Assembly: GCA_965215615.1 (NCBI GenBank)
Contig: OZ244068.1
Coordinates: 2,108,001 to 2,172,000 of the forward strand
Reading direction: 5' to 3'
Origin: CBDATA01 sp965215615
GTDB taxonomy: Bacteria; Acidobacteriota; Vicinamibacteria; Marinacidobacterales; Marinacidobacteraceae
DNA length: 64,000 nt
Below the pieces are notes generated by a model. That model saw only the letters and a list, made by a program, of their open reading frames with translations, was not told where the DNA came from and made no database searches. The first letter of the stretch is position 1; each line of letters opens with the position of its first letter. Both the position numbers and the translations under genes were made by a program. This document shows positions 34,890-42,316 of this stretch, in pieces.

Positions 34890-35963
34890 TTGTCGCTCGA
34901 AGTCCTCATTCTCGCCCACCCGGATTCCGACGACGGGAGCGGTCGCGCCATCGAAATCCGGAGCCTCGCCCGACCTTCCGGAGATGAGGATCCACTCGAA
35001 GACAGCCGCCAGTTCGCATCGGGCGACCGAGATGCGGCACTCGACCATGTTCGCCGTCTTCTGGAACGCCACTCCGATCTCCTTCCGCTCAAGAATCACC
35101 GGGAGTGCCGACGATGCGGGGAAACGCGGTCCGCAGCCGGAGAGCCTCGCGTGCCCTTCCTCTGCAGCACGTGCGCAAGCTCCGGAACTTCGAGGAAGGC
35201 ATCCTTTCGCCGCCGGGACGGCGACGGAGTCGATGTGCTGTTCCTCGGCACCGGAGACGCTTTCGGCTCCGGAGGCCGCCGGCCGGCGGCGATCTTCGTG
35301 AAGGCGCGGGGAGCCGGGCAGGGTGTCCTCCTCGATGCCGGGCCCGGGTGCCTGCCGGCGCTCAAGGCGGAAGGGCTCGCCGGTCGCGACGTGGGTGCGC
35401 TCCTCCTGAGCCACTTCCACGGAGATCACTTCGGCGGCGCGGCCTTTCTCGAACTGGACCGCTCGCGGAGCGGATGCCCGAAACCGCTTCCTGCTCTCAC
35501 GCCGCCTGGCGGAGCAGACCGGTTGCGGGAACTGCGTCGTGCGCTGTATCCGGATTTTCGTCCGAAACACGAAATCGAGGTTCTGGAGCTGCTCCCCGGT
35601 GAAACCGCCCCGCTCCCGGCGGAGACCGGCGGAGGCTCGGCAACCTCCCTTCCCGCCGATCACCAGCCCCGGGCCTGGGCCTGCGGATGGCGGCTGGAAA
35701 CAGGGGGACGAACTCTCGTCTATTCAGGGGATACCGCCTGGCGACCGGAAATCATCGAGGAATCGAGGGATGCGGATCTCCTGATCCACGAATGCACCGC
35801 GAAAAACCCCATTCCCGGTCACACCGGCCATTCCGACCTCGTGGCGGCCGCTTCCGCGATCGAGGCGCGGCGGGTGTTGCTGGTCCATTCCGGACCCGAT
35901 GCGCTCGTGATCGACGAACCGGCCTTCGAGCGTGCCCACGACGGACTTCGCGTCGTGATTTGA
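34890..35963 (+). CDS. Metallo-beta-lactamase-fold hydrolase with N-terminal zinc ribbon
   Basis: 357 residues in two parts. Residues 1-105 form an unrecognised domain with Cys73-x2-Cys76 and Cys92-x2-Cys95, likely a zinc ribbon. Residues 113-357 are an MBL-fold hydrolase near RNase Z: FLGTGDAFGSGGRRP, LLLSHFHGDHFGGA (His175, His177, Asp179, His180), YSGDTAW, GHTGHSDLVAA, LLVHSGPD. RNA, cyclic nucleotide or another phosphodiester could be the substrate. The start is TTG at 34890, 6 bases after the larE stop, with no ribosome-binding site. The last seven codons form the first copy of a 25-bp tandem repeat. Confidence 0.8.
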   Translation: MSLEVLILAHPDSDDGSGRAIEIRSLARPSGDEDPLEDSRQFASGDRDAALDHVRRLLERHSDLLPLKNHRECRRCGETRSAAGEPRVPFLCSTCASSGTSRKASFRRRDGDGVDVLFLGTGDAFGSGGRRPAAIFVKARGAGQGVLLDAGPGCLPALKAEGLAGRDVGALLLSHFHGDHFGGAAFLELDRSRSGCPKPLPALTPPGGADRLRELRRALYPDFRPKHEIEVLELLPGETAPLPAETGGGSATSLPADHQPRAWACGWRLETGGRTLVYSGDTAWRPEIIEESRDADLLIHECTAKNPIPGHTGHSDLVAAASAIEARRVLLVHSGPDALVIDEPAFERAHDGLRVVI

Positions 35964-36062
35964 TGACGGACTTCGCGTCGTGATTTGATGACGGATTGCC
36001 CGTCGTGATCGGATGACGGATTGCCCGTCGTGATCGGATGACGGATTGCCCGTCGTGATCGG
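35941..36062. repeat. 25-bp tandem repeat, about five copies, spanning a stop codon
   Basis: Copies start at 35941, 35966, 35991, 36016 and 36041 (the last is 22 bases long). Copies 1-2 read ACGGACTTCGCGTCGTGATT plus TGATG; copies 3-5 carry ATTGCC and ATCGG variants. Copy 1 is the 3' end of the hydrolase gene including its TGA, so the array grew from coding sequence. In copies 3-5 GACGG and CCGTC can pair as a small hairpin. It lies between convergent genes (hydrolase and tatA). Confidence 0.9.
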
Positions 36063-36073
36063 AAGGCTGCCGC

Positions 36074-36304
36074 CTATTCGTCCTTCGCCCGGGAGTTCGA
36101 GGTTTCCCCCTCCGAACCCGTGATGCTGCGCATGGATTTGCGGAAATTCCGGATTCCCTCTCCCAGACCAGCCCCGAGCTGGGGGAGTTTTCCGGCCCCG
36201 AACACCAGAATCACGATGGCCAGAATGATGAGGAGTTCCGTGGTTCCCAGCCCGCCAATCAGGAGGAGGGTCGCCGGCAAGAGCGCGAGGAGTGCGGAGG
36301 TCAT
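36074..36304 (-). CDS. tatA: Twin-arginine translocase subunit TatA
   Basis: 76 residues. The TatA core is present: GTTELLIILAIVILVFGAGK (membrane helix), LPQLGAGLGEGIRNFRKSM (amphipathic helix), and a short acidic tail. It forms the pore for folded proteins. The N-terminus has about 17 extra hydrophobic residues before the usual start, including Pro; the ATG at 36304 overlaps the stop of the next gene (ATGA), and no later ATG is available before the core. tatB and tatC are not in the window. Confidence 0.92.
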   Translation of the reverse strand: MTSALLALLPATLLLIGGLGTTELLIILAIVILVFGAGKLPQLGAGLGEGIRNFRKSMRSITGSEGETSNSRAKDE

Positions 36305-37272
36305 GCGCCCATTCTATCCGCGACAGCAGGAAACGGGATCGCGTCCGCGGCCGCCCGTTTCAGGACGACCGCCGCCACCGCAATATCTTCGGCGGCGATC
36401 CCCTGCGACTCGAAGAGCGCTCCCCCGGCCGAGGGAGATGCACCGGACACAACCACCTCGCCGAGCGTTTCCACCTGGTCCCAGCAAAGCTCACCGGCCC
36501 GGATCAGGGGATCCAGATCCCCGCACTCGATGCGCGCCTGCTCCCGGTCGTCCACCACGATCCGGTGGGCGTGGCGGACGGCTTCGATGTCCAATTCGCG
36601 ACGCCCGAGCGAATTGCCACCGACCGCAGCGACGAAGGCACCGGGCGCAAGCCACGCGCCGGATACCACCGGCTCGCGTGCGGTCGTCACCACGACCACC
36701 ATCTCCTTCCCGCGGACGGCGCTTTCCGCGGACGGAGCCGGAAGCACCGGAATCCCGAGCCGGCCGCTCATCGTTTCGGCGAAGGTGCGCCGGGTTTCAG
36801 GATTCCGGCAAAAAGCGTGCACCTCGCAAAGAGGCCGGACCGCAGCGAGCGCAAGCAGCTGGGTCTCCGCCTGATACCCGCACCCCACGATCCCGACCGT
36901 CGAAGCGTCTTCCGGTGCAAGATGCCGCGCCGCCACTCCGGTGGCTGCCCCGGTCCGGAGCTGACCGAGAGCATCGGCTTCCATCACTGCCACCGGTGCC
37001 CCGGATTCCACCTCGAAAAGCAGAAGCAGAAAACGGGCACCATCCCGGCCGGTGCTGTAGCTCTTGAGTCCGAGCAGTCCGAGCCCACTGCTCGAAGCGC
37101 ACAGGGAGTGGAGCATCCGCCCTCCGGCGCGAACCCGTTGACGGGGGCGATTTTCTGCCTCGCCCTGCCCCAGTTCCCGAAAAACAGCTTCCACCGCTTC
37201 CACCGCATCGGACATGGGCAGCGCGTCCTTCACGAGCCGTTCGGGGAAATACAACACGAGGAGCCCGAACAT
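36301..37272 (-). CDS. Ornithine cyclodeaminase/mu-crystallin family protein
   Basis: 323 residues, full length. Motifs: LGLKSYSTGRDG with the substrate Lys, QLRTGAATGVAARHLA, the NAD(P) loop GIVGCGYQAETQLLAL, and VVDDREQAR. Family members include ornithine cyclodeaminase, alanine dehydrogenase and ketimine reductases; the exact reaction cannot be told. It is divergent from a racemase-like gene with only 15 bp between the two ATGs, so a shared amino-acid pathway is possible (inference). Coupled to tatA by ATGA. Confidence 0.88.
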   Translation of the reverse strand: MFGLLVLYFPERLVKDALPMSDAVEAVEAVFRELGQGEAENRPRQRVRAGGRMLHSLCASSSGLGLLGLKSYSTGRDGARFLLLLFEVESGAPVAVMEADALGQLRTGAATGVAARHLAPEDASTVGIVGCGYQAETQLLALAAVRPLCEVHAFCRNPETRRTFAETMSGRLGIPVLPAPSAESAVRGKEMVVVVTTAREPVVSGAWLAPGAFVAAVGGNSLGRRELDIEAVRHAHRIVVDDREQARIECGDLDPLIRAGELCWDQVETLGEVVVSGASPSAGGALFESQGIAAEDIAVAAVVLKRAAADAIPFPAVADRMGA

Positions 37273-37278
37273 TATTCT
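37273..37278 (+). promoter_or_regulatory. Candidate -10 element of the racemase-nnrD-tsaE operon
   Basis: TATTCT on the plus strand, 9 bases before the ATG at 37288. It occupies the first six bases of the 15-bp gap to the divergent gene, so transcription would begin at the start codon. No -35 match was found within the neighbouring coding sequence. Confidence 0.35.
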
Positions 37279-37287
37279 TCACCCGCC

Positions 37288-38061
37288 ATGAGCGGCGGTG
37301 CCTGGCCCAGAACCATCGGAATCCTCGGGGGGCTCGGACCTCACGCCCATCTCGCCTTCGAGTCGCTCCTGCTGGCGGAGGCCTCCCGCGCCATCGGGAG
37401 ACCCCTCGCGGATCAGGAGTATCCGCCCTGGATTCTCTCGTCCCTTCCCGAGACCCCATCGCGGGCCCAGGCGGTGGCCGAGGGCGGAGACGCCCCCGTG
37501 GCGATGTTGCTCGAAAGCGCTTCCCGGGTTCGCGGAGCGGATTTCCTTTGCGTTCCGTGCAACCAGGCGCATGTCTTCCTCGCGCGCATCCGGGACCGGC
37601 TCGGCGCTCCGCTGCTCGACATGGTGGACGAGACGGTTCGCGACATCGGCAAGCGACTCGAACCCGGTGACGCAGTGGGCTTGCTGGGTGCGACCGGCAC
37701 GCTGACCAGCCGCCTCTACCACGAGCGCCTGGCCGCCACCTTTCCCGATATCCGCGCCTTCACGCTGCTCGATCTTCCAGACGGGGAGCGGCTTCAGGAG
37801 GAGCTGGTCATGGAGCCGATCTACGGGAAGGAGGGTCCCTGCGGCGGCATCAAGGCCGGCGAGATGCATCCACGCCACCGCGAGCACCTGCTGCTTGCGG
37901 CGAAGCATCTCGAAGACCGCGGTGCCCGGCTCATCATCACCGCCTGCTCGGAGATCCCCCTGGCACTCGGGCCGCGACCCGGCGACCGCTTTCTCGACCC
38001 GGTGGCCGTTCTCGCCCGCGAAGCCATCCGCGTCGCCTCCGGCAAGCGCCCGCCGGACTGA
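37288..38061 (+). CDS. Aspartate/glutamate racemase family protein
   Basis: 257 residues. Both catalytic cysteines are present: the first in CVPCNQAHVF, the second in ITACSEIPLAL. IGILGGLGPHAHLAFESLL at the N-terminus and GLLGATGTLTSRLYHE are typical of the RacX/YgeA group, which racemises amino acids using two Cys as acid and base, without cofactor. Substrate unknown. It precedes nnrD by 7 bases and is divergent from an OCD-family gene. Confidence 0.88.
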   Translation: MSGGAWPRTIGILGGLGPHAHLAFESLLLAEASRAIGRPLADQEYPPWILSSLPETPSRAQAVAEGGDAPVAMLLESASRVRGADFLCVPCNQAHVFLARIRDRLGAPLLDMVDETVRDIGKRLEPGDAVGLLGATGTLTSRLYHERLAATFPDIRAFTLLDLPDGERLQEELVMEPIYGKEGPCGGIKAGEMHPRHREHLLLAAKHLEDRGARLIITACSEIPLALGPRPGDRFLDPVAVLAREAIRVASGKRPPD

Positions 38062-38068
38062 TCTGCCG

Positions 38069-39610
38069 ATGGATCTGCTGCGCCAGGCCCGGGTCCGGGA
38101 AGCGGACCGGCGGGCAACCCTCGACGCGGGCCTCCCGACGCGGGTTCTCATGGAGAACGCTGGACGCGCGCTCGCCCTTGCCACGCTCGAAGTCGCGTCG
38201 GGCGCGGCGGCCCGGGGGGTCCTGATCCTCTGCGGGCGCGGCGGCAACGGCGGAGATGGCCTCGTCCTGCTGCGAGCACTCCACCAGCGCGGCATACCCG
38301 CCCGGGCTTTCCTGCTCGCTTCCGAGGAAAGGCTCGGGCCCGAAACCCGCGCCAACCTGGAGACTGCCCGGGCGCTCGACCTTCCCGTGGAGCTTCACCC
38401 GGACCTCCCGGATGCCGAGCTCGAAAAGGCGCTTCCCGAAGGGGGAGTCCTCGCCGATGCCCTGCTCGGCGGAGGCGCTCGCGGGCCGCTCGAAGGAACT
38501 CTCGCCCGGGTCGTGGAGCGGCTTCGGAATCCACAGGGGCGCTTTCACATTGCGGTGGATCTCCCGACCGGACTCGATCCGGACAGCGGCCGGATTCCGG
38601 GGCCGTCGTTCCGCGCCCACCTGACGTTCGCGCTGGCGGCAGGCCGCCGCTGCCACTTCCTTCATCCAGCGAGCGAACTCTGTGGAAAGGTCCGCATCCT
38701 CGAGATCGGAATTCCGCCGGAATACCTGACCCCCGAGACCGGGGACCGAGTCCGCCTCGTCTCCCGCACCGACTTCCGGGAGACGTTCCCCGCCCCCCCG
38801 GAGGGTGCGCACAAGAGCACAAGGGGGCGGCTCCTGCTGGTGGCGGGGTCGAAACGCATGCCCGGCGCGGCCGTACTCGCAGCACGGGGGGCGCTCGGCG
38901 CGGGAATCGGACTTCTGACGGTCGCGGCGACCGAATCCATCCTCGACCAGATGCCGCCAGAAGCGATGCGCCTCCCGCTTCCCGAAGGCGCAGAGGGGGA
39001 GCTCGGCGACGGTGCCGCGGACATCGTCTGCGGCTTCCGGTCGGATGCCATCACGCTCGGCTCCGGAATCGGCAGGACGAAGGAAGCAGAGGGGCAGATT
39101 CGCGCCATCGTGAGCCGCTCGGAGGTTCCTCTGGTTCTCGATGCCGACGGCCTGAACGCGTTTGCTTCCCGGCCCGGCGAACTTCGTCCCGGTCTTGCGC
39201 TCACCCCTCATCCCGGAGAGGCCGCGCGACTTCTGGGACGAACCACCGAAGCGGTTGCCGAAGCGCGTCTCGAAACGGCGCGCGAACTGGCCGCCACCGC
39301 CGGCAATCCAGTGGCTCTCAAGGGGCCCGGAACTGTCATCGCCGAGCCGGACGGAGCAGCCTGGATCAACTCCACCGGGGGACCGGAACTCGCCACCGGA
39401 GGCACCGGCGACGTCCTGAGCGGCATCGTCGGTGCCCTGCTGGCCCGGGGGTACTCGCCCACGGAAGCTCTTGCCGGGGGCACCTTCCTTCACGGCCGCG
39501 CGGGCGAGATCGCCCGGGAACGGCTCGGGCCGGAAGCGGTTACCGCTTCCGCGATCGCGGGCGAGATCGGCAACGCTCTCATCTGGACACGGGAGGCGGC
39601 GAAGCCATGA
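38069..39610 (+). CDS. nnrD: Bifunctional NAD(P)HX epimerase/dehydratase
   Basis: 513 residues, a fusion of two repair enzymes. The N-terminal YjeF epimerase domain (1-215) has LMENAGRALA, LCGRGGNGGDGLV and the DLPTGLDPDSG loop. The C-terminal ADP-dependent dehydratase (about 230-510) has KSTRGRLLLVAGS, LDADGLNAFA, LTPHPGEAARLLG and ATGGTGDVLSGIVGALLARG. Together they repair hydrated NADH and NADPH. ATG at 38069. Coupled to tsaE by ATGA, a frequent bacterial gene pair. Confidence 0.96.
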   Translation: MDLLRQARVREADRRATLDAGLPTRVLMENAGRALALATLEVASGAAARGVLILCGRGGNGGDGLVLLRALHQRGIPARAFLLASEERLGPETRANLETARALDLPVELHPDLPDAELEKALPEGGVLADALLGGGARGPLEGTLARVVERLRNPQGRFHIAVDLPTGLDPDSGRIPGPSFRAHLTFALAAGRRCHFLHPASELCGKVRILEIGIPPEYLTPETGDRVRLVSRTDFRETFPAPPEGAHKSTRGRLLLVAGSKRMPGAAVLAARGALGAGIGLLTVAATESILDQMPPEAMRLPLPEGAEGELGDGAADIVCGFRSDAITLGSGIGRTKEAEGQIRAIVSRSEVPLVLDADGLNAFASRPGELRPGLALTPHPGEAARLLGRTTEAVAEARLETARELAATAGNPVALKGPGTVIAEPDGAAWINSTGGPELATGGTGDVLSGIVGALLARGYSPTEALAGGTFLHGRAGEIARERLGPEAVTASAIAGEIGNALIWTREAAKP

Positions 39611-40047
39611 CTCCCTGGATTTCCGTCACCGAGAGCCCGGAAGAAACCTTCGAGCTGGCCGGACAGGTCGGCGGACGCTACCGCGATGCCCCCGCTTTCT
39701 ATCTCGAAGGAGATCTCGGTGCCGGGAAAACGGTTTTCGCCAAGGGGCTCGCCGGGGTCCATGGAGTGGATCCGAAGAGCGTGACCAGTCCCACCTTCGC
39801 GCTCGTCGAGCGCCACGGAGAAGGCATCCGTCCGTTCTACCACCTCGATCTCTACCGGATCGAGCGCCCCGAGGAACTCGACGAGCTCGGGATCGAGGAA
39901 ATGGAAGAGGAAGGCGCGGTGGTGGTCGTGGAGTGGCCGGAGAAACTGGGACGCTTCCGACGAAAAGATGCCGTCCGCGTGCGCCTCCGGGTTCTGGGGC
40001 CGACCCGGCGAAGGATCGAGATCGGGCACGAGGAGGCGGGAACGTGA
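39607..40047 (+). CDS. tsaE: tRNA threonylcarbamoyladenosine biosynthesis ATPase TsaE
   Basis: 146 residues. Walker A EGDLGAGKTVFAKGLA, VTSPTFALVERH and FYHLDLYRIERPEELDELGI identify TsaE, the ATPase that assists TsaB/TsaD in making the t6A base at position 37 of ANN-decoding tRNAs. VVVVEWPEK is the usual C-terminal motif. Overlaps by four bases on both sides (ATGA with nnrD, GTGA with the next gene). Confidence 0.95.
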   Translation: MTPWISVTESPEETFELAGQVGGRYRDAPAFYLEGDLGAGKTVFAKGLAGVHGVDPKSVTSPTFALVERHGEGIRPFYHLDLYRIERPEELDELGIEEMEEEGAVVVVEWPEKLGRFRRKDAVRVRLRVLGPTRRRIEIGHEEAGT

Positions 40048-41354
40048 GAAGGCGCGCCTTCCCGCTCGCGGCGCTGTTTTTGGCCTTCGCCTGCTCCGGT
40101 CCTCCTCCCCCATCCCTCCCCGAGACCAACCTGCTGCTCCTCACCGTGTCCCCATTACGGGCGGATCGGCTCGGAATCTACGGGAACCCGAGGAACCTCA
40201 CCCCGAATCTGGATCTGCTGGCTGCGGACGGAGCGATCTTTCTCGGTGCACGCACTCCGTGGCCCGAAATCGGCCGGGCGGCGGCGGCCACCCTGACCGG
40301 GCTCGACCCCGCAAGGGCTTCGGCCGTCCCGAACGGCGAAGGGCCGGCGCTTCTGGTTGCGCCCGAAACGCTCGCCGGACACCTTCGCGGATTCGGCTAC
40401 CAGACGTTTGCCGCCACCGACCACCCGGCGCTCACCCGGGCCACCGGCTTCGGGCGCGGCTTCGATGGTTTCGAGGAGCATTGGCCCCTGTCTCCCGTAG
40501 AAGGCGCGGCGGCCGTCGCTTCGAGCTTCGCAGACGGAGCCATCGCTCCTCCGTTCTTCGCCTGGCTCCACCTGTCCACAGACGGCATTGCGGAAGAAAG
40601 GGCGAAGGCGGCGGTACGGGAGATGCCGACCGGCCTCGGCCCCCCCGGATTCGAGGAAGAGACGGACCGCTTCGATGCGGAAGTCCACGCAGTGGATCGG
40701 CTGATCGGCGACCTGCTGGCATCTTTCCGGACGGACGGCAGCGGACGGACCGTGTTCGTGGTGGCCGGACTCACCGGAGATTCTCTCGGTGAGCGTGGCG
40801 AAGCCCGCGAGACACCCCGTTCGCTTTTCGATGAGGCGCTCCGGGTTCCGCTCCTCGTGCGTGTGCTCGGCGGGAGTGGCGAAGATTTCCCGCAGGGAAG
40901 CCGGTTCTCCGAACTCGTGACCCTCGCTGACATTCCGGCCACCGCGCTCGATCTGATGGGAAGGACGGGAGATGCCGGGCCAGCCACCGGCCGGGTCGGA
41001 ACATCCCTGCTCCCGGCGCTTCGTGGCGAAGAGTTCCGCCCGCACCGCAGGCTCCACGCGACGAGCGACCGAGGAGCATCGGCCATCCTCGACGGCAGAC
41101 TCAAGCTGCTGCGGATCCCGCTTCCCGGGAGCCCGGATCCGCGCGGATCGGTCTTCGCCCTCTACGCACTGGATCAGGATCCGGGCGAGACCGACAACCG
41201 GTACTTTCTCGCTTCCCGTTCGGTGGAGCCGCTCCGGGCCGAATTGGAGACCCGCCGCATCCAGACGGTGGCCTGGTCCCGGGAATCCGACCGGGTGGTG
41301 CCGCAAGAAGCGCTTCCCGAAGATCTCGTCCGGATGTGGGAAGCAAGGCGCTGA
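40044..41354 (+). CDS. Sulfatase-like protein with all catalytic residues replaced
   Basis: 436 residues with an export signal ending FACSG, possibly lipid-modified. The alkaline phosphatase/sulfatase scaffold is clear: NLLLLTVSPLRADRLGIYG, LTPNLDLLAADGAIF, LTGLDPARA, SLFDEALRVPLLVRVLGG, TLADIPATALDLMG. But the metal Asp of the first motif is Ser36, the Cys/Ser nucleophile position of the second is Ile76 with its Pro and basic residues also lost (Arg78, Ala80), and the Asp-His metal pair before SLGERGE is Leu243-Thr244. It is therefore probably an inactive binding protein. GTG at 40044 has AGGAGG seven bases upstream. Confidence 0.82.
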   Translation: MRRRAFPLAALFLAFACSGPPPPSLPETNLLLLTVSPLRADRLGIYGNPRNLTPNLDLLAADGAIFLGARTPWPEIGRAAAATLTGLDPARASAVPNGEGPALLVAPETLAGHLRGFGYQTFAATDHPALTRATGFGRGFDGFEEHWPLSPVEGAAAVASSFADGAIAPPFFAWLHLSTDGIAEERAKAAVREMPTGLGPPGFEEETDRFDAEVHAVDRLIGDLLASFRTDGSGRTVFVVAGLTGDSLGERGEARETPRSLFDEALRVPLLVRVLGGSGEDFPQGSRFSELVTLADIPATALDLMGRTGDAGPATGRVGTSLLPALRGEEFRPHRRLHATSDRGASAILDGRLKLLRIPLPGSPDPRGSVFALYALDQDPGETDNRYFLASRSVEPLRAELETRRIQTVAWSRESDRVVPQEALPEDLVRMWEARR

Positions 41355-41386
41355 AGAAACGGACACCCTAGACTTCCGTTTCTCCC

Positions 41387-42313
41387 ATGCGCACCAGAAG
41401 AAGCCGGAGGCGCGCACTCCTCGGTCTCGCCGTCGGCCTCGCCACCCTGCCCTCCTGCTCCTGGATCGCTGGCCTTGCGGTGGGTTCGGTCGCCGGAGTG
41501 TTCGACGACATGGAGACGGTCATCCGCTCCGACGATGATCTCGGCCTCGTGGAACAGGCGATGGCGTTCAACCTGAAGACCCTCGAAACCCTGCTGGTCG
41601 GCAGCCCCGAAAACCGGGACCTGCTGCTCGCCGCCGCACAGGGTTTCATGCTGTATTCCTACGCCTTCGTGGAGCCCCGGAGGTTCGATCTCGACTTCAC
41701 CCAGTTCGAGGAAGAGCAGGCCGTGCGTCAGCGGGCTCGCCGGCTCTACCGGCGTGCCGTGGACTACGCGATGCGGGGCCTCGCGGTCGAGCACCCGGGT
41801 ATCGAAAACCGTCTCAGTCGCGACCCGGATGCGGCCGCCGCCGATCTCACGATCGAGGATGCGTCGCTCGCCCTCTGGGCGGGCACCGCGGTCGGTGCCT
41901 GGATCGCCATGTCCACCGACGACCCGGAAGCCACCGCCGATGTCGCGGTCATGGGTGCCTTGCTCCACCGCTCCCGCGAGCTCGACGATACCCTTGAAGG
42001 AGGCGTGGTCTATGACTACCTGATGCTCTACGAGGCTTCGCGGGTGGGCGGCGATCTCGAACTCGCCCGCAGCTACTTCGAAACCGCCCTGGAGCGGGGG
42101 CCGGAACGCCGGCCGGTGGTCTGGTCGTCCTGGGCAGAAACCGGCGCGCTGGCGGCGGCGGACCGCGCCGAGTTCCTGGATCTCCTCGAACGGACGCTCG
42201 CCTTCGACATCGACAGCGAACCGGATGCCCGGCTGCTGAATCAGGTGGCGAAAGAACGCGCGACGTGGCTGCTCAAGAGCACCGACGACTTCTTTCTCGA
42301 CGAAACGGACTGA
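41387..42313 (+). CDS. tatT: TRAP transporter TatT component (TPR lipoprotein)
   Basis: 308 residues. A twin-Arg-rich, then hydrophobic, signal ends LPSC (Cys24), a lipoprotein site. AGLAVGSVAGVFDDMETV, LVEQAMAFNLKTLETLL and GFMLYSYAFVEP match the TatT family first described as Tp0956 of Treponema, helical TPR-like repeats that bind the TRAP solute receptor. The following genes encode that receptor and the membrane parts, completing a TPAT (TPR-protein-associated TRAP) system. A TAGACT lies 12 bases before the ATG. Confidence 0.9.
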   Translation: MRTRRSRRRALLGLAVGLATLPSCSWIAGLAVGSVAGVFDDMETVIRSDDDLGLVEQAMAFNLKTLETLLVGSPENRDLLLAAAQGFMLYSYAFVEPRRFDLDFTQFEEEQAVRQRARRLYRRAVDYAMRGLAVEHPGIENRLSRDPDAAAADLTIEDASLALWAGTAVGAWIAMSTDDPEATADVAVMGALLHRSRELDDTLEGGVVYDYLMLYEASRVGGDLELARSYFETALERGPERRPVVWSSWAETGALAAADRAEFLDLLERTLAFDIDSEPDARLLNQVAKERATWLLKSTDDFFLDETD

Positions 42314-42316
42314 ACC

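Noticed and set aside
35941..36062. Possible CRISPR array
   Set aside because: Units are directly adjacent with no spacers, and there are no cas genes; it is a simple tandem repeat.
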